A stretch of 6,262 nt of DNA from Promethearchaeota archaeon (GTDB lineage Archaea; Asgardarchaeota; Lokiarchaeia; Sigynarchaeales; SOKP01): the NCBI GenBank assembly GCA_019057735.1, contig JAHLWV010000131.1, positions 1-6,262 of the forward strand, in the 5' to 3' direction. Of the stretch, positions 1-6,151 are shown in pieces. Position numbers and translations under genes: made by a program. Within the stretch, counting starts at the first letter, position 1; every line of letters begins with the position of its first letter. The notes beneath the pieces are model-generated. The model saw only the letters and a program-made list of their open reading frames with translations, was not told the origin of the DNA and searched no databases.

Positions 1-1337
1 TAAAAGAAAAAGTTTTATCAGAAATAAAAAAAATTGATCAAAACGATTTACGCATTCTTTATTTATTAAGGAATTTAGGACCCTTGCGGTTCACAAATAT
101 TATAGAATATTCTGGTTTGAGTAGGTCTACAGTATCTAAATATATAAAGTTCCATCTCTCCAAAAATAAAATTGAAAAAAAAATTTATAGAAATCCCTCA
201 AAGAACATACAAGAACAGCGTTATTTTATAACAGATATCGGTACTGAAAAGCTTAGTGAGGATTATATCGGTCATGATGAGTCATTTTATTATAGTGAAA
301 TAAACGATCTCATTTCGAATCTTTCTGAATTAAAAAACTTTTACAAAGAGATTAGCGTTGCGGATTCCATAATAACAGATATTACTCGAAACATTATCAA
401 CATGGGCGAAAATTATTTTTTTATAGAACAAAATCGTGATTTATATCTTACGCTCTTTTACATTTACAATAATTCTGTGCTAACAAGAGATTTTAAATTT
501 GAAATTACAGAATTCTGTAAACACTATAATGTAAAAAAATTAAGAATAGATTTTTATGTTGATCGTCTTTTATCTGGCGATTTAGGATTATATATGTTTA
601 GTCGGGGCGAGGATAAATTCTTTTTTCACAGAGAAGATGTACTCGGTGTTACTACAATTCGATTAATAAAAGATAATTTGATTAACGAGATAGTTGAGTT
701 AAACATTGCAAAAGAAAAGATGATATCTGACTTAGATTTAGATAACTTAGCTGAAGATATAACTAAAAAATTATTAGAAATGGAATTAATATGGGATATG
801 AATGAAGACCAAGAGATAAGCGGAATAAAGGAGCCATTTGAAATGTTGGTCGAGAAAATGATAATTAAATATGCTCTAGAGATGGGAATACCAAAGGCTT
901 CTCTGATGGATATTGCTTTGCAATCCAAAAAATTGTTAAAAGCAGAAGGAGGAAAAAATACGCTCTATAATATTATAAACGATTCTGAGCGATACGAAGA
1001 TTTAAATTTAGTTTCCATCTCAGATTCTAAAGAAACCGAATTATTTCAAAGTTTAAAGTTATTGCGGGGATTTTGCCCAAAATGTGGTAAAACAGTGTTA
1101 AAAAATGATTTATCTAATATTTGTGCTAGGTGTGGAAGAAATTTCGAGAATAAAGAATTACTAAAAATTAAGGATGCGAGCGATATTGAGGCAGTGAGTG
1201 ATTTAAGTGTTGCATACAGAATAGCAACTCTTGAAGAAGAAAAAGAAATTGAATGTCCTAATCCAAAATGTAATTACCAAATTAAATTAAATTGGGATGT
1301 TTGTCCTAATTGTTTAACTCCAATTATCAAACCTTAA
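1..1337 (+). CDS. Winged-helix DNA-binding protein with two C-terminal zinc ribbons (5'-truncated by window edge)
   Basis: Probable DNA-binding transcriptional regulator. The frame is open from base 3, with no stop, through the TAA at 1335-1337. A TTG at 84 could be taken as the start, but it falls inside the fold: codons 36-83 encode the first helix (DQNDLRILYLLRNLG). Next come the second helix, a recognition helix (LSRSTVSKYIKFHL, about 117-158) and a wing ending in RYFITDIG (about 221-243). The real start is therefore outside the window, and at least 444 residues are visible. A long, mostly helical middle (about 260-1060) is not recognised. The C-terminus carries one ribbon of CX2C-X12-CX2C (Cys codons 1074, 1083, 1122, 1131) and, 40 residues later, one of CX4C-X10-CX2C (1254, 1269, 1302, 1311). 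Such ribbons can bind zinc and mediate nucleic-acid or protein contacts. The target is unknown. The DNA-binding call is firm; the regulatory role is inferred. Confidence 0.85.
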   Translation, partial: KEKVLSEIKKIDQNDLRILYLLRNLGPLRFTNIIEYSGLSRSTVSKYIKFHLSKNKIEKKIYRNPSKNIQEQRYFITDIGTEKLSEDYIGHDESFYYSEINDLISNLSELKNFYKEISVADSIITDITRNIINMGENYFFIEQNRDLYLTLFYIYNNSVLTRDFKFEITEFCKHYNVKKLRIDFYVDRLLSGDLGLYMFSRGEDKFFFHREDVLGVTTIRLIKDNLINEIVELNIAKEKMISDLDLDNLAEDITKKLLEMELIWDMNEDQEISGIKEPFEMLVEKMIIKYALEMGIPKASLMDIALQSKKLLKAEGGKNTLYNIINDSERYEDLNLVSISDSKETELFQSLKLLRGFCPKCGKTVLKNDLSNICARCGRNFENKELLKIKDASDIEAVSDLSVAYRIATLEEEKEIECPNPKCNYQIKLNWDVCPNCLTPIIKP

Positions 1338-1387
1338 GAAATATTTCTTCAGGATTTTTGTAATGTTTATGATAAATTTGCATGGTC

Positions 1388-1398
1388 TATTTTTTTTA
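1388..1398 (+). terminator. Oligo-T terminator after the winged-helix gene
   Basis: Eight consecutive T residues (1390-1397) lie about 50 bp after the stop at 1337. Archaeal RNA polymerase can terminate at oligo-T runs without a hairpin, so this is a likely 3' end for the regulator transcript. No strong hairpin directly precedes it. In an AT-rich spacer a T-run can also arise by chance. Confidence 0.4.
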
Positions 1399-1413
1399 AT
1401 ATTGATGAGAAAT

Positions 1414-1421
1414 ATTTTATA
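1414..1421 (+). promoter_or_regulatory. Possible TATA box for the LRR gene
   Basis: TTTTATAT lies about 44 bp before the ATG at 1462. With the usual archaeal spacing of roughly 25 bp, transcription would begin near 1444, inside the right arm of the inverted repeat, giving a leader of under 20 nt. No Shine-Dalgarno precedes the ATG. This is weak evidence because AT-rich octamers are common here. Confidence 0.3.
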
Positions 1422-1461
1422 TTTGTAATTTCCAATATCACAAAAATCCTGCATTAGAAGC

Positions 1462-3060
1462 ATGTTACTCTCTCAAATAATCATATTTTGTTTAATCAGC
1501 TTAACAATCTATTCTATACATTCCACAATAAGAAATAATGTGAGAGAATTTAAAATCAACGACTTTCTTTCGCTAAAATTACAGAATAACCGAACACATA
1601 TTTATGTTAAGAATAGAATCTTTACTCAATGTATGTATCTCCTTTTAAATATTCCTGTTGATCGAATTAGAGATTACGATATAATCGATTCTATCGATGA
1701 AGCAGCAGAAATTCTTGATAGATCTTTAGAAGGCTCACGATCTCCACACTTAATCACTCCTGAAGAAGAATTTGTTGGACATTGTTCCAACATTCAAGTT
1801 TGGGCCGAGAATGACTATGATACTCGAATTCTTCATAGAAATTTAGCATTTCCATTATTAAAAAGGCTTTCTGATGTGGGAGATCCTATTGCTAAAAAAA
1901 AATTTAAAGAAGAGATTGCACTCAGATATTCGAGTGGTCATTCTACCGTCATTATGTTTTTAAGCCAAAATGGCTATTTAAAATACTTGAGCAGTGAAGA
2001 GCTTGAGTGTTTACTAGATGACAATAAACTCCCAATTTTAGGGGAGATATCAACCAGTTTCAAAAGAATATTAGATTCAGTAGAGGATACCGATTTAGAT
2101 AAATATATTCAGAGAACAACCCGTTCCTTAAAAAATAATTTGGGGATTCATAATGTTCCCTTTGTTATTTCTTACATTTTAAAGGATTTTTCAGAAAGTC
2201 ATAGAAAAAAACTCGTAAGAAGTGTTTTTAATTGCCTTAAAACTGAAAAAAATTTTCCGTTAATCAATTATTTAAACAATAATCTAAAATATTTAGAAGA
2301 AATAGCTCTAGATACTGTAAAATATGATAACAGAATAATTGGATTGATGCATGATCAAGTGTTAAATCTGCGAGATCAAAACATTGAAGACATAAATCAA
2401 ATAGAGGATTTAGAGAACCGTTATAAAGAAATTCGAAATTTAGATCTTAGTAATAATAATATAAAAGATTTGGATGGAATCGAAAATTTCACAAACTTAA
2501 GAACTTTGAATATGAACAATAATAAGATTAAAAGCATAAAAAATATAGAAAAATTGAATGAATTACGGTCCGTATCATTTAGAAATAATAATATTTCTGA
2601 GATAAACCAAAACATTAAATGTTTAACGAAATTAGAACAGTTAGATTTATCCGGAAATACTGAAATAGCCAAAATACATGGATTTATGAATGAAATGGAA
2701 TCTTTAACCGTTTTAAAACTTGCAAATTGCTCAATCAAAGAATTTCCTGAAGAAGTAGCTAGATTTTTTTGGAGTGAGCAAAACTATAGATATTTTTCAG
2801 ATTACTCTCAAGATGATGTAAGTTATTATGAAAGCACTCATAGAGAAATGGCTAGCTCAAATAATCAGTTGTATAAGAAATTTGTAAATTGGCTATTTAA
2901 ATTTAAGCCTGCTATGTTGGAATTAGAAGTTTCCTACAGAGATATTGTAAGGTTTGAGAGATCGACGAGTAAAAGAGCAATTAGGAATTGGAAGGCTACA
3001 AAAGATTTTAAAAAGTGGTTATTCAATAAAAAACAAACCTCAATCACGGCTTTTTTGTGA
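1462..3060 (+). CDS. Leucine-rich-repeat protein with a conserved N-terminal module and a C-terminal PIP-box-like tail
   Basis: A 532-residue protein of unknown function. Residues about 30-185 resemble a module I recall from many Lokiarchaeia-type LRR proteins, with marks such as CMYLLLNIP (57-65), SIDEAAE (77-83), GHCSNIQVWAENDYDTR (106-122) and NLAFPLLKRL (127-136). Residues about 323-433 hold four to five SDS22-like repeats (for example IRNLDLSNNNIKDL), a solenoid that normally binds proteins. A basic C-terminal region follows and ends with QTSITAFL (525-532), which fits the PCNA-interacting pattern Q-x2-h-x2-F-[F/L]. The start is uncertain. From ATG 1462 the first 20 residues are hydrophobic, like a membrane anchor, but the family as I recall it begins near the in-frame GTG at 1540, giving MREFKINDF and a cytosolic protein of 506 residues. 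No Shine-Dalgarno decides between them. The hairpin terminator at 3075 suggests a single-gene unit. Confidence 0.8.
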   Translation: MLLSQIIIFCLISLTIYSIHSTIRNNVREFKINDFLSLKLQNNRTHIYVKNRIFTQCMYLLLNIPVDRIRDYDIIDSIDEAAEILDRSLEGSRSPHLITPEEEFVGHCSNIQVWAENDYDTRILHRNLAFPLLKRLSDVGDPIAKKKFKEEIALRYSSGHSTVIMFLSQNGYLKYLSSEELECLLDDNKLPILGEISTSFKRILDSVEDTDLDKYIQRTTRSLKNNLGIHNVPFVISYILKDFSESHRKKLVRSVFNCLKTEKNFPLINYLNNNLKYLEEIALDTVKYDNRIIGLMHDQVLNLRDQNIEDINQIEDLENRYKEIRNLDLSNNNIKDLDGIENFTNLRTLNMNNNKIKSIKNIEKLNELRSVSFRNNNISEINQNIKCLTKLEQLDLSGNTEIAKIHGFMNEMESLTVLKLANCSIKEFPEEVARFFWSEQNYRYFSDYSQDDVSYYESTHREMASSNNQLYKKFVNWLFKFKPAMLELEVSYRDIVRFERSTSKRAIRNWKATKDFKKWLFNKKQTSITAFL

Positions 3061-3074
3061 ACTTATAATAGAAC

Positions 3075-3103
3075 AGGTTAGTTAGAAGCCTAGCCTCTTT
3101 TTT
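3075..3103 (+). terminator. Hairpin plus T-run terminator of the LRR gene
   Basis: AGGTTAG (3075-3081) pairs with CTAGCCT (3090-3096) as seven base pairs, including one G-U, around an 8-nt loop. Six Ts follow at 3098-3103. It begins 15 bp after the LRR stop codon, where a terminator is expected. Confidence 0.6.
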
Positions 3104-3325
3104 AATATGCATTAATTCTATTTTTCAATGAATCACTGTAATAATGAAATCGAAAATCTAAGGTTATATCCTCTATTTCTGCGTAAATCTTTAAAAAATA
3201 TTAAGCCATTCCCTGAACATATAATAAATTATGACGTTTAATGTTTTAGGATATACTTTTAATTTTTTCTTGGTTGGATCGTTTTTCTCCTTTATTTACA
3301 TTTTTCGTTCTGTTTTTAAAAAAAA
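3104..3325. other. Non-coding gap with clustered T-runs
   Basis: This is the main part of the 367-bp gap between the LRR gene and the synthetase. No RNA gene is recognisable. A 37-codon ORF (3128-3241, ATG to TAA) is open but has no recognisable similarity and could be chance. From 3257 to 3317 the + strand is strikingly pyrimidine-rich, with T-runs at 3257-3260, 3263-3268, 3282-3286, 3301-3305 and 3313-3317. These may act as back-up terminators that insulate the synthetase promoter downstream. Confidence 0.4.
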
Positions 3326-3333
3326 TTTAAATA
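3326..3333 (+). promoter_or_regulatory. Distal TATA box for the acyl-CoA synthetase
   Basis: TTTAAATA matches the archaeal TATA consensus well. It follows a run of eight As, a purine stretch in the position of a TFB-recognition element. Transcription from here would start near 3355 and give a leader of about 70 nt carrying the small inverted repeat at 3380-3397 and the Shine-Dalgarno at 3413-3419. Confidence 0.45.
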
Positions 3334-3379
3334 TGATATGAGAATTTAATATTCAGTTAAATTTGATTTTTCTACTAAG

Positions 3380-3403
3380 AAACTCCTTTTTGAGTTTTAA
3401 ATA
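3380..3403 (+). promoter_or_regulatory. Inverted repeat overlapping a proximal TATA box (possible operator)
   Basis: AAACTC (3380-3385) and GAGTTT (3392-3397) form a perfect 6-bp inverted repeat around CTTTTT. The right arm runs into TTTTAAATA (3395-3403), a second TATA-like box whose spacing would place the start of transcription almost at the ATG (3428), giving a nearly leaderless mRNA. A dyad over a TATA box is where an archaeal repressor would block TBP. If the distal promoter is used, the same bases would form a short RNA hairpin in the leader. Function is inferred. Confidence 0.4.
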
Positions 3404-3412
3404 GTTAATATT

Positions 3413-3419
3413 GAGATGA
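3413..3419 (+). promoter_or_regulatory. Shine-Dalgarno supporting the start at 3428
   Basis: GAGATGA differs by one base from the archaeal consensus GAGGTGA and lies 8 nt before ATG 3428. The ATG inside this motif (3416) opens only three codons before a TAA that directly abuts the real start. The site supports 3428 as the start and argues that at least some transcripts have a leader. Confidence 0.5.
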
Positions 3420-3427
3420 AAGAATAA

Positions 3428-5104
3428 ATGGAACTTCCAGATTATATTAAAAATCGTTCTTGGAAAGATTACCTAGCTGACGGAATAACCACAGAAATTG
3501 ATGTTCCTGAAGATATGTCGTTAATTGATGTATACAAGTATAACGATGAAAATTTTCCCGATCATGTTATGTTTGACTTTTTTGGGAAAGAGTTTACGAC
3601 TAAAGAACTAGATGTATTAACTAGAAGATTTGCAGCTGCGTTAAAAGATTTAGGCCTGAAGAAAGGTGAAATCTTGGCTCTATGGCTTCCTAATTGCCCT
3701 CAGTTTTCTATTACCTATTTTGCTGCAGTATATCTTGGAGCCACATTGACTGCTATTAGTCCCTTATTCACTGGAAGGGAGCTTGCATACCAAATTAATG
3801 ATTCTGGAGCAAAATATTTGATAATGATCGACCGATTCGTTCGAGAGTATGAGAAAGTCGCTGATAAAGTATCATTAAGTAAAATAATTATATTAAATGT
3901 AATGGATGAGAAAATTGTCGTTCCCGAAACAGACAAAATCATTCATTACGATAAGTTATTAGACAAATACCAAGAACCTCTTGAGTTTAATGCTGAGATC
4001 GATCCTAAAAAAGATATTGCTATCATACAATATACTGGTGGAACAACAGGCCTTCCAAAAGGAGCTCTTTTATCACATAGCAATATAGTATCAATGCTTT
4101 GGGCTATTAAACAAGGTTCAGATTATATGATTGAGAATTATCTTAAAGAAAACATTATCGCTCTGTCTGTTTTACCTTGGTACCATATTTATGGTCAAGC
4201 TTGCGAATTATTGGCAGGTTGTTTGTTTGGTTCGAAAGCCTATGTCCTTCCGTCATTTGATCTTCAAAGAATCGCTGAAATAATTCAAAAAGGGCGTCCA
4301 AACATGATGCTTGGGGTACCTACGATGTTTGTTAACATTTTAAACTCACCTCATATGAAAGATGTGGATATGTCTTGCTTAAAATTTGCCAATTGTGGTG
4401 CTGGTGCACTTCCAGATGAGTTAGCATTAGAATGGGAGCGAAGAACTGGTTTTAGAATGGCTGAAGGATATGGTCTTAGTGAAACTAGCACAGGTGCTAT
4501 AACAGCTACTGTCTGGTCAAAACTAAAGCGAGGTAGCGTAGGCCATCCTTTCCCCAATACTCTAGTTGGCATAGTAAATGAAAATTTGGAATTCTTGCCT
4601 GTAGGAGGAGAAGGAGAAGTTGTCATATCCGGACCTCAAGTGATGGTGGGTTATCACAATAGGCCTGAGGAAAACAAACTTGTATTCTTTGAAGCTGGTG
4701 GCTATAAATGGTTACGAACTGGCGATTATGGAAGACTAGATAATGAGTATTACTTGTTTTTGTTGGATCGGATTAAAGATCTAATAAAATACAAGGGACA
4801 CAGTGTCTATCCGAGGGAAATTGAAGAGGTACTATACGAACATCCCGCAATACAAGAATGTGCTGTGATTGGTGTTCCCGATCCTATCAAAGGTGAGGAT
4901 ATAAAGGCTTTTGTCATACTTAAAAAGGAGAGCAAGGGAAAAGTAACCGAACAAGATATTATCAATTTTGCTAAAGAAAACTTAGCAGCTTATAAATATC
5001 CAAGAGAAGTACAAATTGTCCGAAGTCTTCCAAAAAGCGGTGTGGGGAAAATATTGAGGAGAACATTGAGAGAGAAGGAAAAAAAGAAAAGAACCAAAAA
5101 ATAG
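3428..5104 (+). CDS. AMP-forming acyl-CoA synthetase (probable fatty-acid-CoA ligase)
   Basis: A 558-residue, full-length member of the ANL (AMP-dependent synthetase) superfamily. It converts a carboxylic acid, ATP and CoA to acyl-CoA, AMP and PPi. Visible motifs in order: the P-loop YTGGTTGLPKG (202-212), the adenine-site motif GYGLSET (347-353), the ATP-ribose aspartate in TGDYG (431-435), the hinge and linker DRIKDLIKYKGHSVYPREIEE (447-467), and the adenylation lysine K541 in PKSGVGKILRR. The linker and YPREIEE segment resemble medium- and long-chain fatty acyl-CoA ligases more than acetyl-CoA synthetases, but the chain length cannot be read from sequence and an aromatic acid is possible. 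No signal peptide or membrane helix is seen, so it is probably cytosolic. The last residues are lysine-rich (KEKKKRTKK) because of A-runs that probably end nadA transcription on the other strand. No beta-oxidation gene is adjacent. The gene appears monocistronic. Confidence 0.95.
   Translation: MELPDYIKNRSWKDYLADGITTEIDVPEDMSLIDVYKYNDENFPDHVMFDFFGKEFTTKELDVLTRRFAAALKDLGLKKGEILALWLPNCPQFSITYFAAVYLGATLTAISPLFTGRELAYQINDSGAKYLIMIDRFVREYEKVADKVSLSKIIILNVMDEKIVVPETDKIIHYDKLLDKYQEPLEFNAEIDPKKDIAIIQYTGGTTGLPKGALLSHSNIVSMLWAIKQGSDYMIENYLKENIIALSVLPWYHIYGQACELLAGCLFGSKAYVLPSFDLQRIAEIIQKGRPNMMLGVPTMFVNILNSPHMKDVDMSCLKFANCGAGALPDELALEWERRTGFRMAEGYGLSETSTGAITATVWSKLKRGSVGHPFPNTLVGIVNENLEFLPVGGEGEVVISGPQVMVGYHNRPEENKLVFFEAGGYKWLRTGDYGRLDNEYYLFLLDRIKDLIKYKGHSVYPREIEEVLYEHPAIQECAVIGVPDPIKGEDIKAFVILKKESKGKVTEQDIINFAKENLAAYKYPREVQIVRSLPKSGVGKILRRTLREKEKKKRTKK
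5079..5101 (-). terminator. Oligo-T terminator of nadA, inside the synthetase 3' end
   Basis: Read on the minus strand just past the nadA stop (5112-5114) there are runs of six (5101-5096), four (5090-5087) and seven (5085-5079) Ts. This fits archaeal oligo-T termination. The same bases encode the lysine-rich C-terminus of the convergent synthetase. Confidence 0.5.
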
Positions 5105-5111
5105 ACCACAC

Positions 5112-6053
5112 CTAAGAATATTCCAACATCTTCTCAATGGGTATTAAAGCTCTCTTAGCGACTTCAGGAGGAACTCTTACCTCAAACATCGGGTCATCTA
5201 AATGGTCGAGTACGTATCTCATGAGTTCAAGGGTGTTCTTTTTCATATTATAACAGAGAAGTTTCTCACTAATAAGGTGGAAATTCTTATTAGGGAAGTC
5301 TTGTGCCATCCTCTCCATTAAACCTTTTTCTGTTCCTATACAAAAATCGGTTTCCGATGTAGAACTATTTTTTACTCGGTTATACATATGGGATGTAGAA
5401 CCTACAAAATCTGCAAATTCTCTGACTTCTCTAATACACTCTGGGTGAACTAATATTTTCCCATTAGGATAAGCAATTCTGATTTTGTCCATATCAGCAA
5501 TAGTTAATTGAGAATGGACGTAGCAATTTCCTTCTTCAGGCATTTTAATGCATTTGATTCCTGACTTTTGCTCTGCATAATCTGCTAAATTCGCATCAGG
5601 TCCAAATAATACTGATTTTGTATTGAATTCTGAACTGATTCGCTTCACAATTTTAACTGCGTTTGAAGAAGTACAACAGATGTCTGATTCCGCTTTAACC
5701 ACGGCTGTAGAGTTAACATAAACCACTACTGGCAAATTAGGATTGTTTAATTTGAACTCATTAACTTTATCTGCTGTTAAATAAGCTGCCATGGGGCAAC
5801 AAGACTCGGGATTTGGTAGAAGAACCTTTTTATTTTGATTCAAAATTGAAGCTGTCTCTGCCATAAAATCTACACCAGCAAATATGATGTAATCTGTGTC
5901 TGCTTTATTTGCCTGCCTTGACAGGCCTAAAGAATCACCTAAATGATCTGCAATCTCTTGGATTTCTAACGATTGGTAATAGTGAGCTAGAATTGTTATT
6001 GACGATTCTTGTTTAAGTTTTAAAATTTCCTCTTGTATCTGTTTGACTGACAT
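5112..6053 (-). CDS. nadA: Quinolinate synthase NadA
   Basis: A [4Fe-4S] enzyme that condenses iminoaspartate with dihydroxyacetone phosphate to give quinolinate, the precursor of NAD. At 313 residues it matches the short archaeal and Thermotoga forms. Conserved blocks are all present: AHYYQ (23-27), GDSLGLS (39-45), YVNSTA (112-117), CCTSSNAVK (126-134), HPEC (203-206), GSTSHM (218-223) and GTEKGLMERM (240-249). The likely cluster ligands are C86 (CCPMA), C177 (NCYVH) and C267 (CYNMKK), so the enzyme looks complete and active. C85 and C126 are extra cysteines beside conserved ones. The ATG at 6051-6053 gives the expected N-terminus (AHYYQ near residue 23). No Shine-Dalgarno precedes it, and a TATA-like box about 30 bp upstream suggests a nearly leaderless mRNA. 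The partner genes nadB (or aspartate dehydrogenase) and nadC are not next to it. It converges with the acyl-CoA synthetase and diverges from the partial gene at 6152. Confidence 0.97.
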   Translation of the reverse strand: MSVKQIQEEILKLKQESSITILAHYYQSLEIQEIADHLGDSLGLSRQANKADTDYIIFAGVDFMAETASILNQNKKVLLPNPESCCPMAAYLTADKVNEFKLNNPNLPVVVYVNSTAVVKAESDICCTSSNAVKIVKRISSEFNTKSVLFGPDANLADYAEQKSGIKCIKMPEEGNCYVHSQLTIADMDKIRIAYPNGKILVHPECIREVREFADFVGSTSHMYNRVKNSSTSETDFCIGTEKGLMERMAQDFPNKNFHLISEKLLCYNMKKNTLELMRYVLDHLDDPMFEVRVPPEVAKRALIPIEKMLEYS

Positions 6054-6078
6054 TTTCTTTAATATATATTGTGAAATT

Positions 6079-6088
6079 CTTAAATAAT
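6079..6088 (-). promoter_or_regulatory. TATA box for nadA
   Basis: On the minus strand the sequence reads ATTATTTAAG, about 30 bp before the nadA ATG. The usual spacing places the transcript start within a few bases of the ATG, consistent with the missing Shine-Dalgarno. Another AT stretch (6061-6070) is too close to the ATG to serve. Confidence 0.4.
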
Positions 6089-6123
6089 CAAGAGTAATTA
6101 ATATTTAATATAATTTAATTGAG

Positions 6124-6140
6124 TTTATAATATTTATAAA
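6124..6140 (+). promoter_or_regulatory. TATA-like region for the right-edge gene
   Basis: Two overlapping candidates, TTTATAAT (6124-6131) and TTTATAAA (6133-6140), lie upstream of the TTG at 6152. The first would put the transcript start essentially on the TTG, a leaderless arrangement. With the nadA box at 6079-6088 this makes the 98-bp spacer a divergent promoter region. The surrounding sequence is almost pure A/T, so exact boxes are uncertain. Confidence 0.35.
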
Positions 6141-6151
6141 GTGAAACTACT

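Larger units (their letters stand above)
1350..1451. repeat. Perfect 12-bp inverted repeat flanking a 78-bp AT-rich core
   Basis: CAGGATTTTTGT at 1350-1361 is matched exactly in reverse complement by ACAAAAATCCTG at 1440-1451. The arms fill most of the spacer between the regulator and the LRR gene; the right arm ends 10 bp before the ATG at 1462. A separate perfect 10-bp palindrome (GAAATATTTC, 1338-1347) sits just outside the left arm, directly after the stop codon, and a near copy (GAAATATTTT) lies at 1409-1418 in the core. I see no clear target-site duplication. It could be a regulatory site pair, an RNA stem or a small mobile-element remnant. Confidence 0.6.

Noticed and set aside
626..928. 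100-codon ORF on the minus strand inside the winged-helix gene
   Set aside because: It is antisense to an intact, better-supported coding frame, has no recognisable motif, and shows the Ile/Ser/Phe-rich composition typical of a shadow frame.
2421..2738. 105-codon minus-strand ORF opposite the LRR repeats
   Set aside because: It mirrors the Leu/Asn-rich repeat codons on the other strand; its hydrophobic look is a by-product of that repeat.
3715..3942. 75-codon minus-strand ORF inside the synthetase
   Set aside because: It lies entirely within a full-length conserved enzyme gene and has no support of its own.
4351..4626. 91-codon minus-strand ORF inside the synthetase
   Set aside because: Antisense to the conserved GYGLSET region; low-complexity start and no recognisable domain.
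6054..6151. Repeated TTTAAT/ATAAT motifs as a possible replication origin or repeat array
   Set aside because: They are short, irregular and explained by the near-pure A/T composition of a divergent promoter region. No longer or regularly spaced repeat is present.
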